Shown: positions 45,999 through 58,130 of the stretch, piece after piece
Position numbering within the stretch: the stretch's first letter is position 1
How the letters are laid out: every line of letters begins with the position of its first letter
From: Magnaporthiopsis rhizophila
Taxonomy: Eukaryota; Ascomycota; Sordariomycetes; Magnaporthales; Magnaporthaceae
Length of the DNA stretch: 64,000 bases
Direction: 5' to 3'
NCBI GenBank assembly: GCA_003049465.1
Contig: PYSS01000003.1
Coordinates: forward strand, 124,001-188,000
The notes under the pieces: model-generated
What the model saw: the letters and a program-made list of their open reading frames with translations, nothing else
Databases searched by the model: none
What the model was told of the DNA's origin: nothing
Position numbers and translations under genes: made by a program

Positions 45999-48201
45999 CT
46001 AGCTGTTTGCATTCCGGCGCTCCGCCTCCAGCACGGCGCGGCTCCAGTCGTACTTGTACAGGAACAGGTACTCCACGGTGGCGACCAGGCAGAGCCCGCC
46101 CGTCACGCCGATCCACAGCCCCGCGAGCTCCCAGCCGAGGCCGACGCCGACGCCGAAGGAGACGGGCAGCGCGATGACGTAGTACGACACCAGGTTGGCG
46201 TAGCCGCCAAACTCCTGCCGACCGATGCCGCGGAGGAGGCCGTGCGAGAGCGCGGCCATGCCGTCAAACACCTGCATCACGGCACATATCGGGAGCACCT
46301 TGGCCACGATGGCGATGACCTCCTCGTCCTGGGTGAACAGCAGCGGGAGCTTTTCGCGGAGCGCCGTGACTATGATCATGTTGGCGATCCCGATGATGGA
46401 ACCGGCGATGATGGCCTAGAGACAACGATGATAGTTAAAAAAAAAAAACACATCAGCTTCCGTTCGAGGTGGGGTATCCCGTTTCACGCTAGCACATCAC
46501 TTACCACTTTGGCCGATGTTTTGGCCGCACCAACGAGCTTGGCCCCAATCAGGTTCGCAACTCGGGTCGACGCCGCCACAGACAGAGGGAAGGGAATTTG
46601 GTACGTGGTCGAGGTGATGGTCACCAGGATGCTCTGGGCCGCAAGCTGGGACGTGCCGAACCGGCCAGAAACCAGCGTGAGGATCTCAAAGGCAAACCAC
46701 TCTGCCTCGACCATGATCATGCCCGGGAGAGCGAGCCGGATCATAGGACCTGTAATGACGTTAGCGGGCTGCACAGACGAGCGCTTGTAGATAGGTGGCG
46801 GATATGCAATGGCGAACGTACCCCAGTTCGACAGCGCCCGCTTCGTAAAGCCACCCCAGCATTGGGAGCCATCGACAAACACGACATATAGAAGCAGCAA
46901 AATGGGCATAAGGTTTTGCGTAATAACCACGCTGATCGGGGCACCGATAAAACCCCAATCGAGCTTCCAGACAAAGAGCCAGCTGAGGAACACGTTCAAG
47001 GGCGCGGCCACCATGAGGCAGTAGGTCGTCGCGTGGAAGATGCCCTGCGCCTGGACGAACCGTTTTGCCGCCTCGAATATGGCGTAGGCCGGCATGCTGA
47101 GTATGCAGACGCGCAGGTAGAGGCCCGCGAGCTCTGCGCTCTCTCTCTCCGGGAGCAACATGGCCAGGAGCTCCGCCGCGTTGAGCCACAAAACGGATAT
47201 GGGGACAACCAGCACGAGCAGGAACCACGTCATCCTCTGGAACTGCAGTCCCACCAGGTGCTTGTGTCCCGAGCCGTAGGCCTGGGCGCAGAGCGTGTCC
47301 AGGCTGGTCGCGAGGCCCTGAATCACGGCGTAGCAGGTGATATTGGCCGTCATCGTGCCGACTGCCGTTGTGCTCATATCAAGTTAGAGATAGGTACCTT
47401 GCCTCCCCTCCCTCCCTGGCGCATCAGGGACGCGAGAAGTCCCGCCATCCCATCTCAAAGAACAGTGTACTCACGGCTGATGGCGCCCAGCTCTATCTTC
47501 CCGATTCTGCCGACGACGAAGATGCTGGTGATGTTGATAGAATACTGAAGCAAAAAGGTCACAACAAGAGATCTGGAGTAGGTGGCCAGGGTCTTGGCCT
47601 CGCGCTGCCACGTCGTCTTGATCTGGCCCGCCGCGACGGCGGCCTCCCAAGTGTCGTGGAGCTGGCTCTGGTCGGGGCGGCGCCCGTTGCGAGCGCCATT
47701 GCCGTTGGCGCCGAGCAGAGGCGCCTCCTCGTCGCCGCCGCGCAGTTTGGTGGGCACTTTTGTGCTGAATAGCTTCTGGCGCAGCTGGCTAAAGATGCCG
47801 GCGGGGGCGTCGGCGCCGGGTAGGCTGTGCTTGGGCGGGAGGATGTGGTTATCCCGCAGCAGGCTCCTCTCGGCGTCTCGCGACCGCTTCCGCTCGAGCG
47901 GCGTTAGGGCCGGGTCGTCGAGCAGGCTGGGCGTCGGCCCCACGGCTGGGCGTGTGGTGCCGTAGGCGATCCCGGCAGGGCGGCGGTACAACGTGGGGTT
48001 CTCCCCGTCGGCATCGTCTGACTCGGTCAGCTCTGGGTCGCCGCCGCCGCCGCCAGCGTCGAGGCATTCGGCGAGGTCCCTCGCAATGACCTCCTGCGCG
48101 ATGGGCGATGTGGCCAAGAAGGTGGCGGATCGCGGCGAGGCGAACTCGCGGTTCGATGCGCTGGATGGCCTCCCGCCAGGGATGGGTCTGGAGGACGTCA
48201 T
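45999..48201 (-). CDS. MATE-family efflux transporter
   Basis: Complement join 45999-46415, 46505-46749, 46822-47361, 47475-48201; 642 aa. Multidrug and toxic compound extrusion family, exporting organic cations or metabolites by proton or sodium antiport; closest in kind to yeast Erc1-like members. The first ~205 residues are a hydrophilic, Ser/Asp-rich tail. About a dozen hydrophobic helices follow, with family signatures SLGTMTANITCYAVIQGLATSLDTLCAQAYGSG, PEREGSAEL-like loops, LPGMIMVEAEWFAFEILTLVSG and STRVANLIGA. The last exon holds FDGMAALSHGLLRGIGRQEFGG and the final helices. Introns of 113, 72 and 89 bp are in frame; the first rejoins GAIS-LGTMTAN. An in-frame-looking Met near 47377 lies inside that intron and is not a start. 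Substrate unknown. Confidence 0.93.
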
Positions 48202-49237
48202 GTCTGAACTGGATATCGAAGGGGTATCGATGTGCGTCCAAGATGACGGAGGAGTGCAGGATCAGACGTTGACGGCCTCAAGAATTCAGGGTGTCGCAGA
48301 ACCAATAAAAAGCGCCCCGATGCCGGGAGGAGAAGCCGGCGACAGCGGTGGCGGGCACGGTGGAACTCGGCTACCTACCAGACCCCCCAGTAAGATAGAA
48401 AATGGAGACGTAAAAGGTAAAAAAAAAAAATTCGTCCGCACGCAGCATTCAGGTGGGTATGGACGGTAGCATCGCGAGATATTCATGCAGGACGAAAATA
48501 GCTAGATAGATAGGAAGGGAGGTACTTATACGGCTAGGCACGATAGGTAAAGCTTGAGCGGCTGGCTTTCCGTGAAACCTTGGTGGCTTGACTTGCCGCT
48601 GCCGACGCCGCCAGGTTCATCCTCCGCGCCTTTGTAACATGCTACCATGGAGGAAACGAGATGTAAACGAATCGACTCGAGTGCCGATCTTTCAGACCGC
48701 CACAATTCCCCCAACCGGAGACAGGACAAGCCTGCACATCCTGCGGTCCTTGACCTTCTGCAGTTCGGCGCTCTCAAGACGGTGGTCGAATTCGGAAACA
48801 GAATGGCATTTCTGAATCGAGATTGCAGTCAAACCGAGCGGCCGCGGCCGGATGAGTTCGTTGGTCGGTCGGGATGACCGTCCTTTTGAGAAGGGATGAT
48901 GGATGGTGGTGCGGGGGTGAAGCTGCTGACCAGACGCAGCACGGCAACGAGCATGACAATGGTATGCGGCTCACCGAGCAAGGGTCGAGGATGGAGGTGC
49001 CGAGACTGCCCGAGCCAATAAAAAAGATGCGTGCTCCCATCAGCTGTTATATCACGTGATAACGTCTTCCCAGTATGGTCGATCTCCCGACCTCAGCTCC
49101 TGTACTCCACTCCAATGTTTCACGAGCCTAAATCAACAAAGTACGCACTGTATAGCGTCGGAGTACCCAAGGATGCAGCTTCATTACGCGATCCCGCAGG
49201 ACTGGCTCGAGACTGCAGCTGGAATAATTGAGGGGGC

Positions 49238-49238
<1 letters not shown>

Positions 49239-49275
<37 letters not shown>

Positions 49276-49343
49276 CTTTTTTTTTTTTTTACGTCNNNNN
49301 NNNNNNNNNNNNNNNNNNNNNNNNNNTTTTTTTTTTTTTTTTT
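49239..49343. repeat. T-tract with 31-N gap
   Basis: T from 49239 to 49290 (one C at 49276), five other bases, N at 49296-49326, then 17 T to 49343. Confidence 0.95.
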
Positions 49344-51022
49344 GCTTCTTCTTTTTATCACGGCAACCTTGGGCTGGCGCGCATGCTGCGCATGAACCAA
49401 CGGGAAATGTGCTGTGGCGACTCTTGATTGCTGACCGCTACTTTGTCCCTCGCCCTTCTCCTTCTCTATGGAGCTGTTTACCCACCTCACATCACGGGGC
49501 TGCGACGGGACGATATCGGATGTGTTGACGTGGACATGGTGGGGTCTAGCCAGGTATGTATAAATCGTGGTCTGCTCCAGTGGACAATCGATGGCCCCTT
49601 ACATACTTAGGTAGATATCTAAGGTAGGCACGTACTGTGCGGAATGTGGGTGGCATATCAAATTGTATTGCGTTGGTTGATTTCATGCCTCGGCTTCTCG
49701 TCGTTGCCCTGATTGGACTGGCTTCAACTGGCCAATCAAAGATTTTGTTCGCCCCAGATTCTGGAAAAGTGTCCAGGTTCGTCTCCCGAGATGGTCAGAG
49801 GCGGAGCTCCGTTGTGTAGCTGGGGGATCGCGGTGATGTTTCCTTGGCACCAAATCTACTGCCAAAAAAAAAAAAAAATCGTCGAGATTAATATGCCTCG
49901 GGATACACACAAGAAAGTTTGGATCTCCTCGTCGTCGATCATCCTCAGCCCGTGCCCTGGTGCGCCGACAGAGAGCAGATTAGGCCCGAATGGTGACACC
50001 CTCGGGGGCTTAACAAAAGCGCCGTGGCGTTTTCGGAAAGCCAAATGTCTCAGGCCCGCACTTCTCCTGCTCGCCCTCCTGCGTCATACTGCAGACCCCA
50101 GATGCAACTGTCGCACCAGAGCGGCCCCGGCCAGTTCTTGAACAGGCAAGCCGAATCGGCTGGGGCAGTTGAGATTGTCAAATGGAATTTGAAATTGAGG
50201 TCAGGATTCGACCAATGCTCCGCCCCGACGACGATGGATGCGGAGACGACGGGTGGTATGGAGTGAGCGGTTTTTGAGACTTCTGGTTATGCAGGGCTTC
50301 CTTCCCACGGTGCGTGGGGGGCCATTCACAAGTGGCCGATGCCCTAGTCAACTTTCCTGTTTAGGAATGCAGGCATGTGGTCTCCTGTTTGGTCCCACTA
50401 TCCGCCAGTTGGCGGAGCTTGAAGAAGGGGTTTCGCTGACCACTTTGCCGGCCTGTCTGTCGGTCGATCGGACTGGAAATCAAGCGAAAAGGAGGTGTGC
50501 TTTTCAACCGCGAAACCTGGCCTCGCCTCGGATTTCCCTCAGCGTTGGGCGGTTGCGCCATATAGTTTGCATATGCCTCCTTCGGCACTCTGATCCGGGC
50601 TTGATGACCGTACTCTGATGTAGGTTGTAGGTGACATAAATTCAGAGATTGTTATGGTTTGGCGAGCTGGCTGCGTAGGCGGCGGGTGCCTCTTGTTGGT
50701 ATCAGCATCGAGGTGGGGAGACATGTACTCGTAACCGCAAACAAACACGGCATAGGAAACAAAATCCATGTGCGCGCCCAGGGCCGGCGTTTCAGGGTTG
50801 CCACCAGGTTACCTACCTATTTCCCGGAAAAGAAACCGCTCAACGCTGCCCGCTAAGGAAAGCTTCTGGCGGATCTGACTTCAGACTGGAAGGAAGGCTG
50901 GCCCCACCACCATGGAAAGAAGATCTCCAGCGCTCCGGGTGGGAGTGCCCCAATCACGGGGCGGGCATGCGGAGCTCAATAGCATTCAACGTATAATGCG
51001 CCTTGATAGCCTCCCCTCCGGA

Positions 51023-51030
51023 TATATAAA
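51023..51030 (+). promoter_or_regulatory. TATA box of the small gene
   Basis: TATATAAA is followed by a long pyrimidine-rich leader (CCACCCTTCCATCACCTC and similar). This is the typical architecture of highly expressed fungal genes. The ATG is about 250 bp downstream. Confidence 0.6.
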
Positions 51031-51277
51031 CCCCCAGCCGCCCTTCGACACCACCCTTCCATCACCTCTTCCTTCCACAGAACCATAAAGGAAAGAAGAT
51101 ACCTACACGTCTATACCTCGTCCTCCTAGACTCTTGATTTGCTCGGCCTGCCCTTGAGACGATCCTATTTGCCTTCCCATATCGTCACCACAAAACCTAG
51201 ATACTCGACTACCACCACTACCGCCCTGACGTTCCAGAACAACCACCAAGAAGAAAAACAAAGAACAGCTCGCCAAA

Positions 51278-51530
51278 ATGCCTAACACGAAGACCGACGT
51301 CAAGAGCATCCTGGACACCAAGCCTCTCAAGTTCCAGATCAGTGCCGGTGGCAAGAAATGGGCGTGCACCGTTCACTCAGATCGCGCCGCATAGTATGTT
51401 TTTTTTTTCTCTCTCTCTCTCTCTCTTCCCCAGCACCGTGTCCAACCACAAGGGCGAGGTGATGCCATCGTCAGCCAAGAAACCTTATTGGCGAACGGAA
51501 CCAGCCCTACGGGGAGCCAACCATCGTTGA
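51278..51530 (+). CDS. Possible small conserved-type protein, 70 aa
   Basis: Join 51278-51393, 51434-51530. I do not recognise the family. The start context GCCAAAATG is excellent and a TATA box with CT-rich leader precedes it. The first exon reads MPNTKTDVKSILDTKPLKFQ then ISAGGKKWACTVHSDRAA; the second gives YTVSNHKGEVMPSSAKKPYW and a short basic tail. There is no signal peptide or membrane helix; the protein is small, hydrophilic and basic. The proposed intron is 40 bp, GTATGT followed by only T and CT repeats to CCCCAG, with no visible branch site. So the true acceptor may be elsewhere, or the CT repeat is collapsed. Without splicing the product would be 38 aa. The promoter is better supported than the exact product. 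Confidence 0.5.
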
Positions 51531-51916
51531 TGCAAAGCAAATCTTCCTGTTCCTGAGCATCAATCTAACCGGTACCACTTCTTTTACACCAAATAGTAAC
51601 CGCGTCAAGGCCTCGCGCACAAACTCCACCAGCTCAGAATCGTCCATGAGTTCCCATGCTTCGTCCACCAAGTCGGCATAGGCGAACTGACAAGGATCAC
51701 GAACGGCGGCCGGGGAAGGCTGTCGGGCGAAGAGGTGCGGGAAAAAAGCTTGGCAGGGCGCGTGCGCCCGCTCCCGCAACTTGGACTCATCCCGGGGTTG
51801 TCTGGGGATGAGCCGTCGGCCGCTTACGAGATGGAATGAAGACCAATGACAAAACACCTGCAAGAATTTACGGTTGGCTTGGCGTTTTAACAAATCGGTG
51901 CCCGAGGGGGGCTTGG

Positions 51917-51964
<48 letters not shown>

Positions 51965-53611
51965 TGCGATTTTGCACGAATACTTTTTTCTCTCTTTTTG
52001 TTTTCCGCCGCAGCATCATAACCAGAGAAAGGCGCCGCGGGACGGGACAAGGCACAATCGGGGTTCAGGCGGGCTGCTGGAAACCCCCGCGGCCTGCACC
52101 AAACATAATGCCAGTCGTTACCAGGCCAGACCTGATCCGTTTCACGACCTGCCTGACCTCCAGACCCGGGCACCCGGGATACCTTTTTTGGAGCAAGTGT
52201 GCCAGCCACGAATCCTTGGCATCCACCCATCCGTCAAAAGGACGGCCTCGGGGCCGTGCGCATGCAAGATGGTTGCTGACGGCTTGGCTTAGTGTAGTGG
52301 AGGCCATGGAGCAGACGCGGGAATACCACGGGACGATAGAGTGTGGATGGCGCGAAAGCCTAAGAACACGAACACGGCAGGCAGGCAGCTCTTCTCACCG
52401 CCCTATTCATTGGACACGGGCGGGTTTCGGTGTGCTCCATTTATTGCCTCACTCATCCACCCGCAAAAGCCCACGCGGGCTACCTACCCACCCCTGCCCA
52501 CTTGCCACGCCAACGGATCGAGTCGGGGCAAACGGGCATGAGGAGGAATCGCCATCTCCGGGACGTGCTCACTCACACGCCGAGGCCCCGCGGGCTATGA
52601 GGTGCCGGCGCTGACTCGTGGTGCCAGTGGGTGCGTGGCTGCCGTGATCACAACCGTGAATGGCCGCCCTAACTGGAATCTTTTCCGCGGCGCGGCTCCC
52701 CAATAGGTATACCTAAAAATGCAACCCGGAGGACCCTGCTGCGTTCGGCCTTGGCCTTGGCATGGGGAATGCATCTGCTTGGCAGGATAGCGCGAGACGC
52801 CCGGACACCGAGCGGGCTGCGAAGCACGGGCATGACGTGGGATGCCACCCATCGCGCAAAGGTGTGTGAATGGCGGCGGCCCTTCCATGCTCACTACCTG
52901 TACTCGGTTAGGAAGAGCAAATACCCTGGAAGACAACCCGAAATCCCCACCCAGTTGGCAGTATTTGCACGCCATCCTACCTCCCCGACTGAGGCGGCCC
53001 ACACGCCAGTTTACATGACAGCCGGGACATGCTGATAAAGAATTGAAAAATGCATTGGATTCTCGGGACAGGCCATTGGCGTGTATTAATAGGTACCTGG
53101 TAGAAGGGCCGTCCCAGCGGGTGCCTGAGTGATTCGGGGAGCTCCGCGGGGCAGCGTGAGGCGAATAGAGCTCCTCATCCGTTGTTCCGTTTCGTTTCCT
53201 GTTGCCTTCCTTTCCCAAGAGGGTAAGGAAAAGTGCCTACCTGCAGCTCGATAGGCACCTACCGAAGGGTTCCCTGTCTATGGCTGCTGGCGGTGAGGCT
53301 CATACATCCTCGCCTTGATCGGTTAATATTTCCCTTTTGGCAATTGCTGGGTGCTTTTACGGGTGATGTACCCCTCCGAGCCAGAGGCAAGGAGGATCGT
53401 CAGGGACTTGGGCGGTCACATCAGGGCCATATGGCTCGACTATACTAATAATTCTTGACAACATCTCTGTGACAGGGCGGTCCTTGTGCGGGCTGGTGGC
53501 AGATAAACATGATCTTACTCATATGCATCGAAACTCTAGTAACAGTGGCGGATACATACACGCCGCCCAAGCCCCAGCAGAGCCGCCCAAGCCCCGGCAG
53601 ACCGGCTGGCC
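51531..53611. other. 2-kb spacer with T42
   Basis: No supported gene. It has a T42 run at 51918-51959 and TAGGTACCTGG near 53088. The 207-residue frame at 52595-53218 on the minus strand has no recognisable features. Confidence 0.6.
51918..51959. repeat. T42 homopolymer
   Basis: Uninterrupted run of 42 T. Confidence 0.95.
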
Positions 53612-54396
53612 TCAGCCAATGGGCTTGAGCTTTTTCTTCTTCTTTCCGGCATCGCCCGACTTTCCCTTCTGAAACTGGCGCCAGCTATCGATGCGCTGGT
53701 CCCTCGTGGCCTCCCAGTCCTGCTCGTGTTGCCTCTTGCGCTTGCGCTCCTCGAGCTCCGCCTCCTCCTTGCGCTGCTGCCTCCCCTCCTCCTGCATCTG
53801 GCCCTTGAGCTGCCGACGCCGCCGGTGCTCGTTCTCGATGAGCACAAACTTTGTCTTTTCGCGCCACATCTTCTTGAAGTCCTCGGTCCTGGTCTCGGGG
53901 CTGTCGGCGTTCCACTTCTTCTCACGCATCAGCAGCATGCGCGCGTCCGAGATGGCCTCGTCGATCTGTGTCCGGTGCTTCTCGTCCATCAGCTCCGTCT
54001 GCGCCTTCTTGAGCCGATCAAACGCGTCCGGCGCCAACGGGTTCTTGGTCTTGTCGGGATGTATCAACAGCGACTTCTTGCGGTATGTCAGCTTAATGTC
54101 CGACTCGGGCACGCCGGGTTGCAGACCGAGGACGGCATATCTAGAGCAAATGACTGTCAGCATGCCCGTACAAGCCCCATTTGATGTGTCAACTCGTCGC
54201 TTGCGCATGCCCCTTTGCCTAGTGTTTGGCCAGAAACTCACGCGTCCAGGCGGAATGCTTGAAGAATGCGATTGATCTCGGCATCCTTCTCCGCCTCCTT
54301 TGTCTCCGACTCGAGAATGTCAAGCGCATCGCGCTCGTCAGCCTTCTCCTCGACCTTCCCCTCGCCCTTCCCTGGGCGCTTCTCCTCGCTGGACAT
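53612..54396 (-). CDS. J-domain protein, DNAJC8/Spf31-like
   Basis: Complement join 53612-54140, 54242-54396; 227 aa. It is probably an Hsp70 co-chaperone of the DNAJC8 group, whose members (S. pombe Spf31, human DNAJC8, about 250 aa) associate with the spliceosome. The first exon is acidic/basic charged helix (DALDILESETKEAEKDAEINRILQAF). The J domain starts at the junction LDA-YAVLGLQPGVPESDIKLTYRKKSLLIHPDK, with HPD at 79-81. The rest is a long charged helix (FDRLKKAQTELMDEKHRTQI, then Lys/Glu/Arg repeats) ending in GKKKKKLKPIG, likely nuclear. The 101-bp intron (GTGAGT..CTAG) keeps the frame. An in-frame Met inside the intron is not the start, because it would break the J domain. It is divergent from DBP10. 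Confidence 0.88.
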
Positions 54397-54875
54397 TCCT
54401 CAGCCCTACAAAAGTCTGCAGATCTAGAAAGTGCTTGTATCGCTCCACAGCCGAAGTGAGAGTCTGGTTGAAGTATCGGAGTGCGGGGTCCTCGTCGGCG
54501 GGCGATGGTTGTAGGGCTCGTTCATGCCGTCGAAACGGGTGGTTTTTGCGACGAAGTTCAGTTCTTAGCCGCAACTTCAACATCATCACTCATGCCCGCA
54601 GCTCGCTTCGGGCTTGGCTACATCAAGTGGGGCCGACAACACACTGCCCAGTGGGGAAGGACCGCCAACTGGCTGCAGTACACCCCTAACCCTTGATCTT
54701 ATCTGCGCTGCGCAGAGATGCTTGCCCCGCCGAAAAGCAGAGAAAAAAACCTCTGAAAGGCGCGTAGGAGGGCATCACCAAAAACGAGGGTTAGAAACGG
54801 CCGGTTGGAATAGAACTACGCGACAACCACCTCGCACCATAATATGCGGCCGCCATAAATAAACACACAATCACA
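54397..54875. promoter_or_regulatory. 479-bp bidirectional promoter with inverted TAACCCT pair
   Basis: This lies between the divergent J-domain and DBP10 start codons. TAACCCT at 54687-54693 and its inverse AGGGTTA at 54787-54793 flank a 93-bp interval. Such telomere-repeat-like boxes are known in promoters of ribosome-related genes in several eukaryotes, so a role here is plausible but inferred. Confidence 0.5.
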
Positions 54876-57798
54876 ATGCCTCGTCGCGCCGCATCCCCAG
54901 CTCCTTCGGAGAACGAGGTCGACATTTTGAGCTCCATTTTCGCCGACGACGTTGAGGCGGCCCGTCCAAAGAAGTCGCGGCCGGGGCCGGGCATCTCGGA
55001 CGACTTCGACTTCGATGTTGACGCCCTGCTCACCGGTGCCCATGATGGCGGGGAGGGGGGAGACGAGGCGCTGATCGCGCTCCAGCAGGCCGCCTCTTTT
55101 CGCAAAACAAAAGACATGCTGGGCAAATCGACCAAAAAAGGAGGCGGCTTCCAAGCTATGGGTATGTTGCGTCGTGCGCCCCATATATAGATGGGGGATC
55201 AGCTACCCTGATCCCAATTATACTGACTGGTGCTCTGCTATAGGCCTAAACGGTACCCTGCTCAAGGCTATCACGAGGAAGGGCTTCTCCGTTCCGACAC
55301 CTATCCAACGCAAGGCCATCCCCCTAATCCTCGACCGGCGGGATGTCGTCGGCATGGCCAGGACAGGATCCGGAAAAACGGCGGCGTTCGTCGTTCCTAT
55401 GATCGAGTGTTTGAGGGCTCACAGTGCCCGCGTCGGCGCTAGGGCTCTCATCATGTCCCCCTCTCGCGAGCTGGCACTTCAGACTCTCAAGGTCGTCAAG
55501 GAACTTGGCAAAGGCACCGACTTGAAGACTGTGCTCCTCGTCGGTGGCGACAGCCTCGAAGACCAGTTCGGCTTCATGACGACGAACCCGGACATAATCA
55601 TCGCCACCCCTGGCCGCTTCCTACATCTCAAGGTCGAAATGTCACTCGACCTGTCTTCTATCAGATATGTCGTCTTTGACGAGGCGGATCGCCTGTTCGA
55701 GATGGGTTTTGCGACACAGCTGGCCGAAATCCTGCACGCGCTACCGCCATCCCGTCAGACACTACTCTTCTCCGCCACTCTTCCGAGGTCACTAGTGGAG
55801 TTCGCAAGGGCCGGTCTCCAGGATCCCAGCCTGGTGAGGCTCGATGCCGAAACCAAAATCTCGCCCGATCTCGAGAGCGCTTTCTTCTCGGTCAAAGGTG
55901 GCGAGAAGGAGGGCGCGCTGCTGCACATCCTGCACGATGTCATCAAGATGCCGACTGGCGCACCCGGAGGGCTTAAAGAGGAGTCGGAAAAGGCGGGCAA
56001 GAAGAGGAAACGGCAAGGGTCTCATCGGCCAAACCCCAAGGAGAAGCCGACAGAGCACTCGACCATCATCTTCACGGCGACAAAGCACCACGTCGAGTAC
56101 ATCAGCGCACTGCTAAACCACGCCGGCTTCGCCGTGTCGCACGTCTACGGCTCGCTGGACCAGACTGCGCGCAAGATACAGGTTGACGACTTCCGCCGCG
56201 GCAAAACCAACATCCTGGTGGTGACAGATCTGGCTGCTCGTGGTATTGATATCCCTATCCTCGCCAACGTCATCAACTACGACTTCTGCGACCAGCCAAA
56301 GGTGTTTGTGCACCGTGTCGGCCGAACGGCCCGCGCGGGCCAGCGTGGCTGGAGCTACAATCTGATCTGCGATATCGATGCCCCTTACCTCCTCGACCTG
56401 CAACTGTTCCTGGGCAGGAGACTGATCGTAGGTCAGGAGATCCCCGATGGCGATCCGCCGAGCTTCGCGTCAGACGTAGTTCTGGGCGCCCTGCAGCGGT
56501 CGCCTATCGAAACGAACGTAGAGTGGGTCAACAAGACGCTCGAGGAGTCCTATGATACTCAAGTGCTACGCACCGTTGCCGCCAAGGCCCACAAGCAATT
56601 TGTGAGGACCAAGGTCGCGGCCTCAACCTCAAGCGCCAAGCGAGCGCGCGAGTTGACGGCATCCAAGGGGTGGACGCAGATCAACGTGCTGTTCGGTACG
56701 GGCCCCGCCGAGGACGACGCCGAAGGGCTGCGGGCTGAGATGCTCGCTAAAATTAGCGGGTTCAAGCCCCAGGAGACCGTGTTTGAGATTGGGCGTGGCG
56801 GCAAGGGGACGAACTTTGAGGCCATCGAGATAATGAAGAAGCTCAGAGTTAGGGCTCCTGTGAGGAAGGTCGCCAGGGATGGGGACGAGGACGCGGTGGG
56901 AGCAGGCGAAAGGGAGTCCAGGAAGAAGCCTAGCGACAATAGTGGTAGTGAGGATGATGACGAAGACGAAGAAGAGGAGGACTCGGCAGACGAGGAAGAT
57001 CCATTTGGAGCGTTAGACTCGGAGCCGGAGTCGGAGCTCGAGGTCACCGTCTCGAACTCGGCCGATGCCAAGAAAGGGGCGGACTCGTGGAAGGACTCGG
57101 AACACTTCATGTCGTACACGCCGCGGCACGCCAACGTGGCCGAGGAGCGCGGCTACGGCGTCAACTCGGGCTCGGGAGGGGCCAACTTCCTGGAGCAGGC
57201 GCGCCACGTGGCCATGGACCTGGCGAACGACGAGTCGTCGACCAGCTTTGGCGTCCCCACGCGAGCCTCGGCTACGCGCTGGGACAAGAAGACGGGCAAG
57301 TACGTGCACCGCCACAACGACGAGGACGGCAGCCGCGGTGGGACCAAGATGATACGCGGCGAGAGCGGCGTCAAGATCGCCGCCTCATTCCAGAGCGGCC
57401 GCTTCGACAAGTGGCGCCAGGCGAACCGCCTCGGCAAGCTGCCCCGGGTGGGCGAGGCCGAGAAGGGGAACCTGGTGCGCGTGGCCGGCGCCGCGCCCGG
57501 CGGGGGAGGCGGCGGCGGTAGGGGGAACACCACCCTCGGCGGGCAGGGCGGCGGCCGCCGGTTTCAGCACAAGCGCGAAGACGCGCCCAAGGACGCCGAC
57601 AAGTACCGCGACGACTACCACGTGCGCAAGAAGCGCGTGGCAGAGGCGAAGGAGAAGCGGGTCGGCAAGTACCGCGACGGCGAGGGCAGCGCGCGCGAGC
57701 TCAAGTCCAACGACGACATTCGCAAGGCCCGCAAGATCAAGGAGCTCAAGATGCGGAAGAATGCGCGGCCGGCAAGAAAGAAGGGTGGCAAGAGATAA
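54876..57798 (+). CDS. DBP10: ATP-dependent DEAD-box RNA helicase Dbp10
   Basis: Join 54876-55161, 55244-57798; 946 aa (yeast Dbp10 is 995). A nucleolar RNA helicase needed for 60S ribosomal subunit assembly. The N-terminus is acidic. Helicase motifs in order are the Q motif GFSVPTPIQ (Gln117), ARTGSGKT (Lys140), PSRELALQ, VGGDSLEDQF, ATPGR, DEAD (241-244), SAT (272-274), IIFTATKHHVEY, VVTDLAARGIDIP and HRVGRTARAG. A very acidic stretch begins near 661. The DBP10-specific C-terminal domain (~744-835, NFLEQARHVAMDL to RWDKKTGKYV and FDKWRQANRLGKL) identifies the subfamily. The end is Lys/Arg-rich (KKRVAEAKEKRVGKY, RKKGGKR), with a Gly-rich loop before it. The 82-bp intron (GTATGT..TATAG) joins FQAMG-LNGTLL in frame. 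Confidence 0.97.
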
Positions 57799-58130
57799 AT
57801 GTGCTTGAGCATATGGCGAGGCCGCGTCTGTTACATATGGCCAATTTAGGCTCCTTGTCAAGCTCGAATCTTTCCGATTTCTTCTTATCGGTGATCACCT
57901 ATTATATGACAAAATGAGATCTATTCTATCTTGATTTTGCGCAAAGAACTGGAAGGGCGAGCAACAATTATTGTAGCCCGTGCTGTGATCCGTCGGACGA
58001 TTTAAATAGGGCTAGGGCAAGTCGGCGGAAGGCAAATAAATAATAGATTACAGAGCGTCCTTGAGAGTCTGCGCTCAACGTAGAATATACATGGCCAAAC
58101 GAATAGATCTGGTCGCTGGCGGCCTCGGCC
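57799..58130. other. Convergent spacer
   Basis: Only 332 bp separate the DBP10 and exchanger stop codons. It is AT-richer than the genes and must hold both 3' untranslated ends. Confidence 0.7.

Larger units (their letters stand above)
48202..51277. other. 3-kb spacer with assembly gap
   Basis: No supported gene. It contains T tracts flanking a 31-N gap (49239-49343), A15 at 49864-49878 and, at its end, the promoter of the small gene at 51278. Confidence 0.6.

Noticed and set aside
46505..47377. MATE protein starting at the Met of MSTTAVGTM
   Set aside because: That Met lies inside intron 1; splicing at GGCAG restores the conserved SLGTMTAN sequence.
52595..53218. 207-codon minus-strand frame with several Cys
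   Set aside because: Cys spacing matches no zinc-binding motif, and plus-strand frames overlap it.
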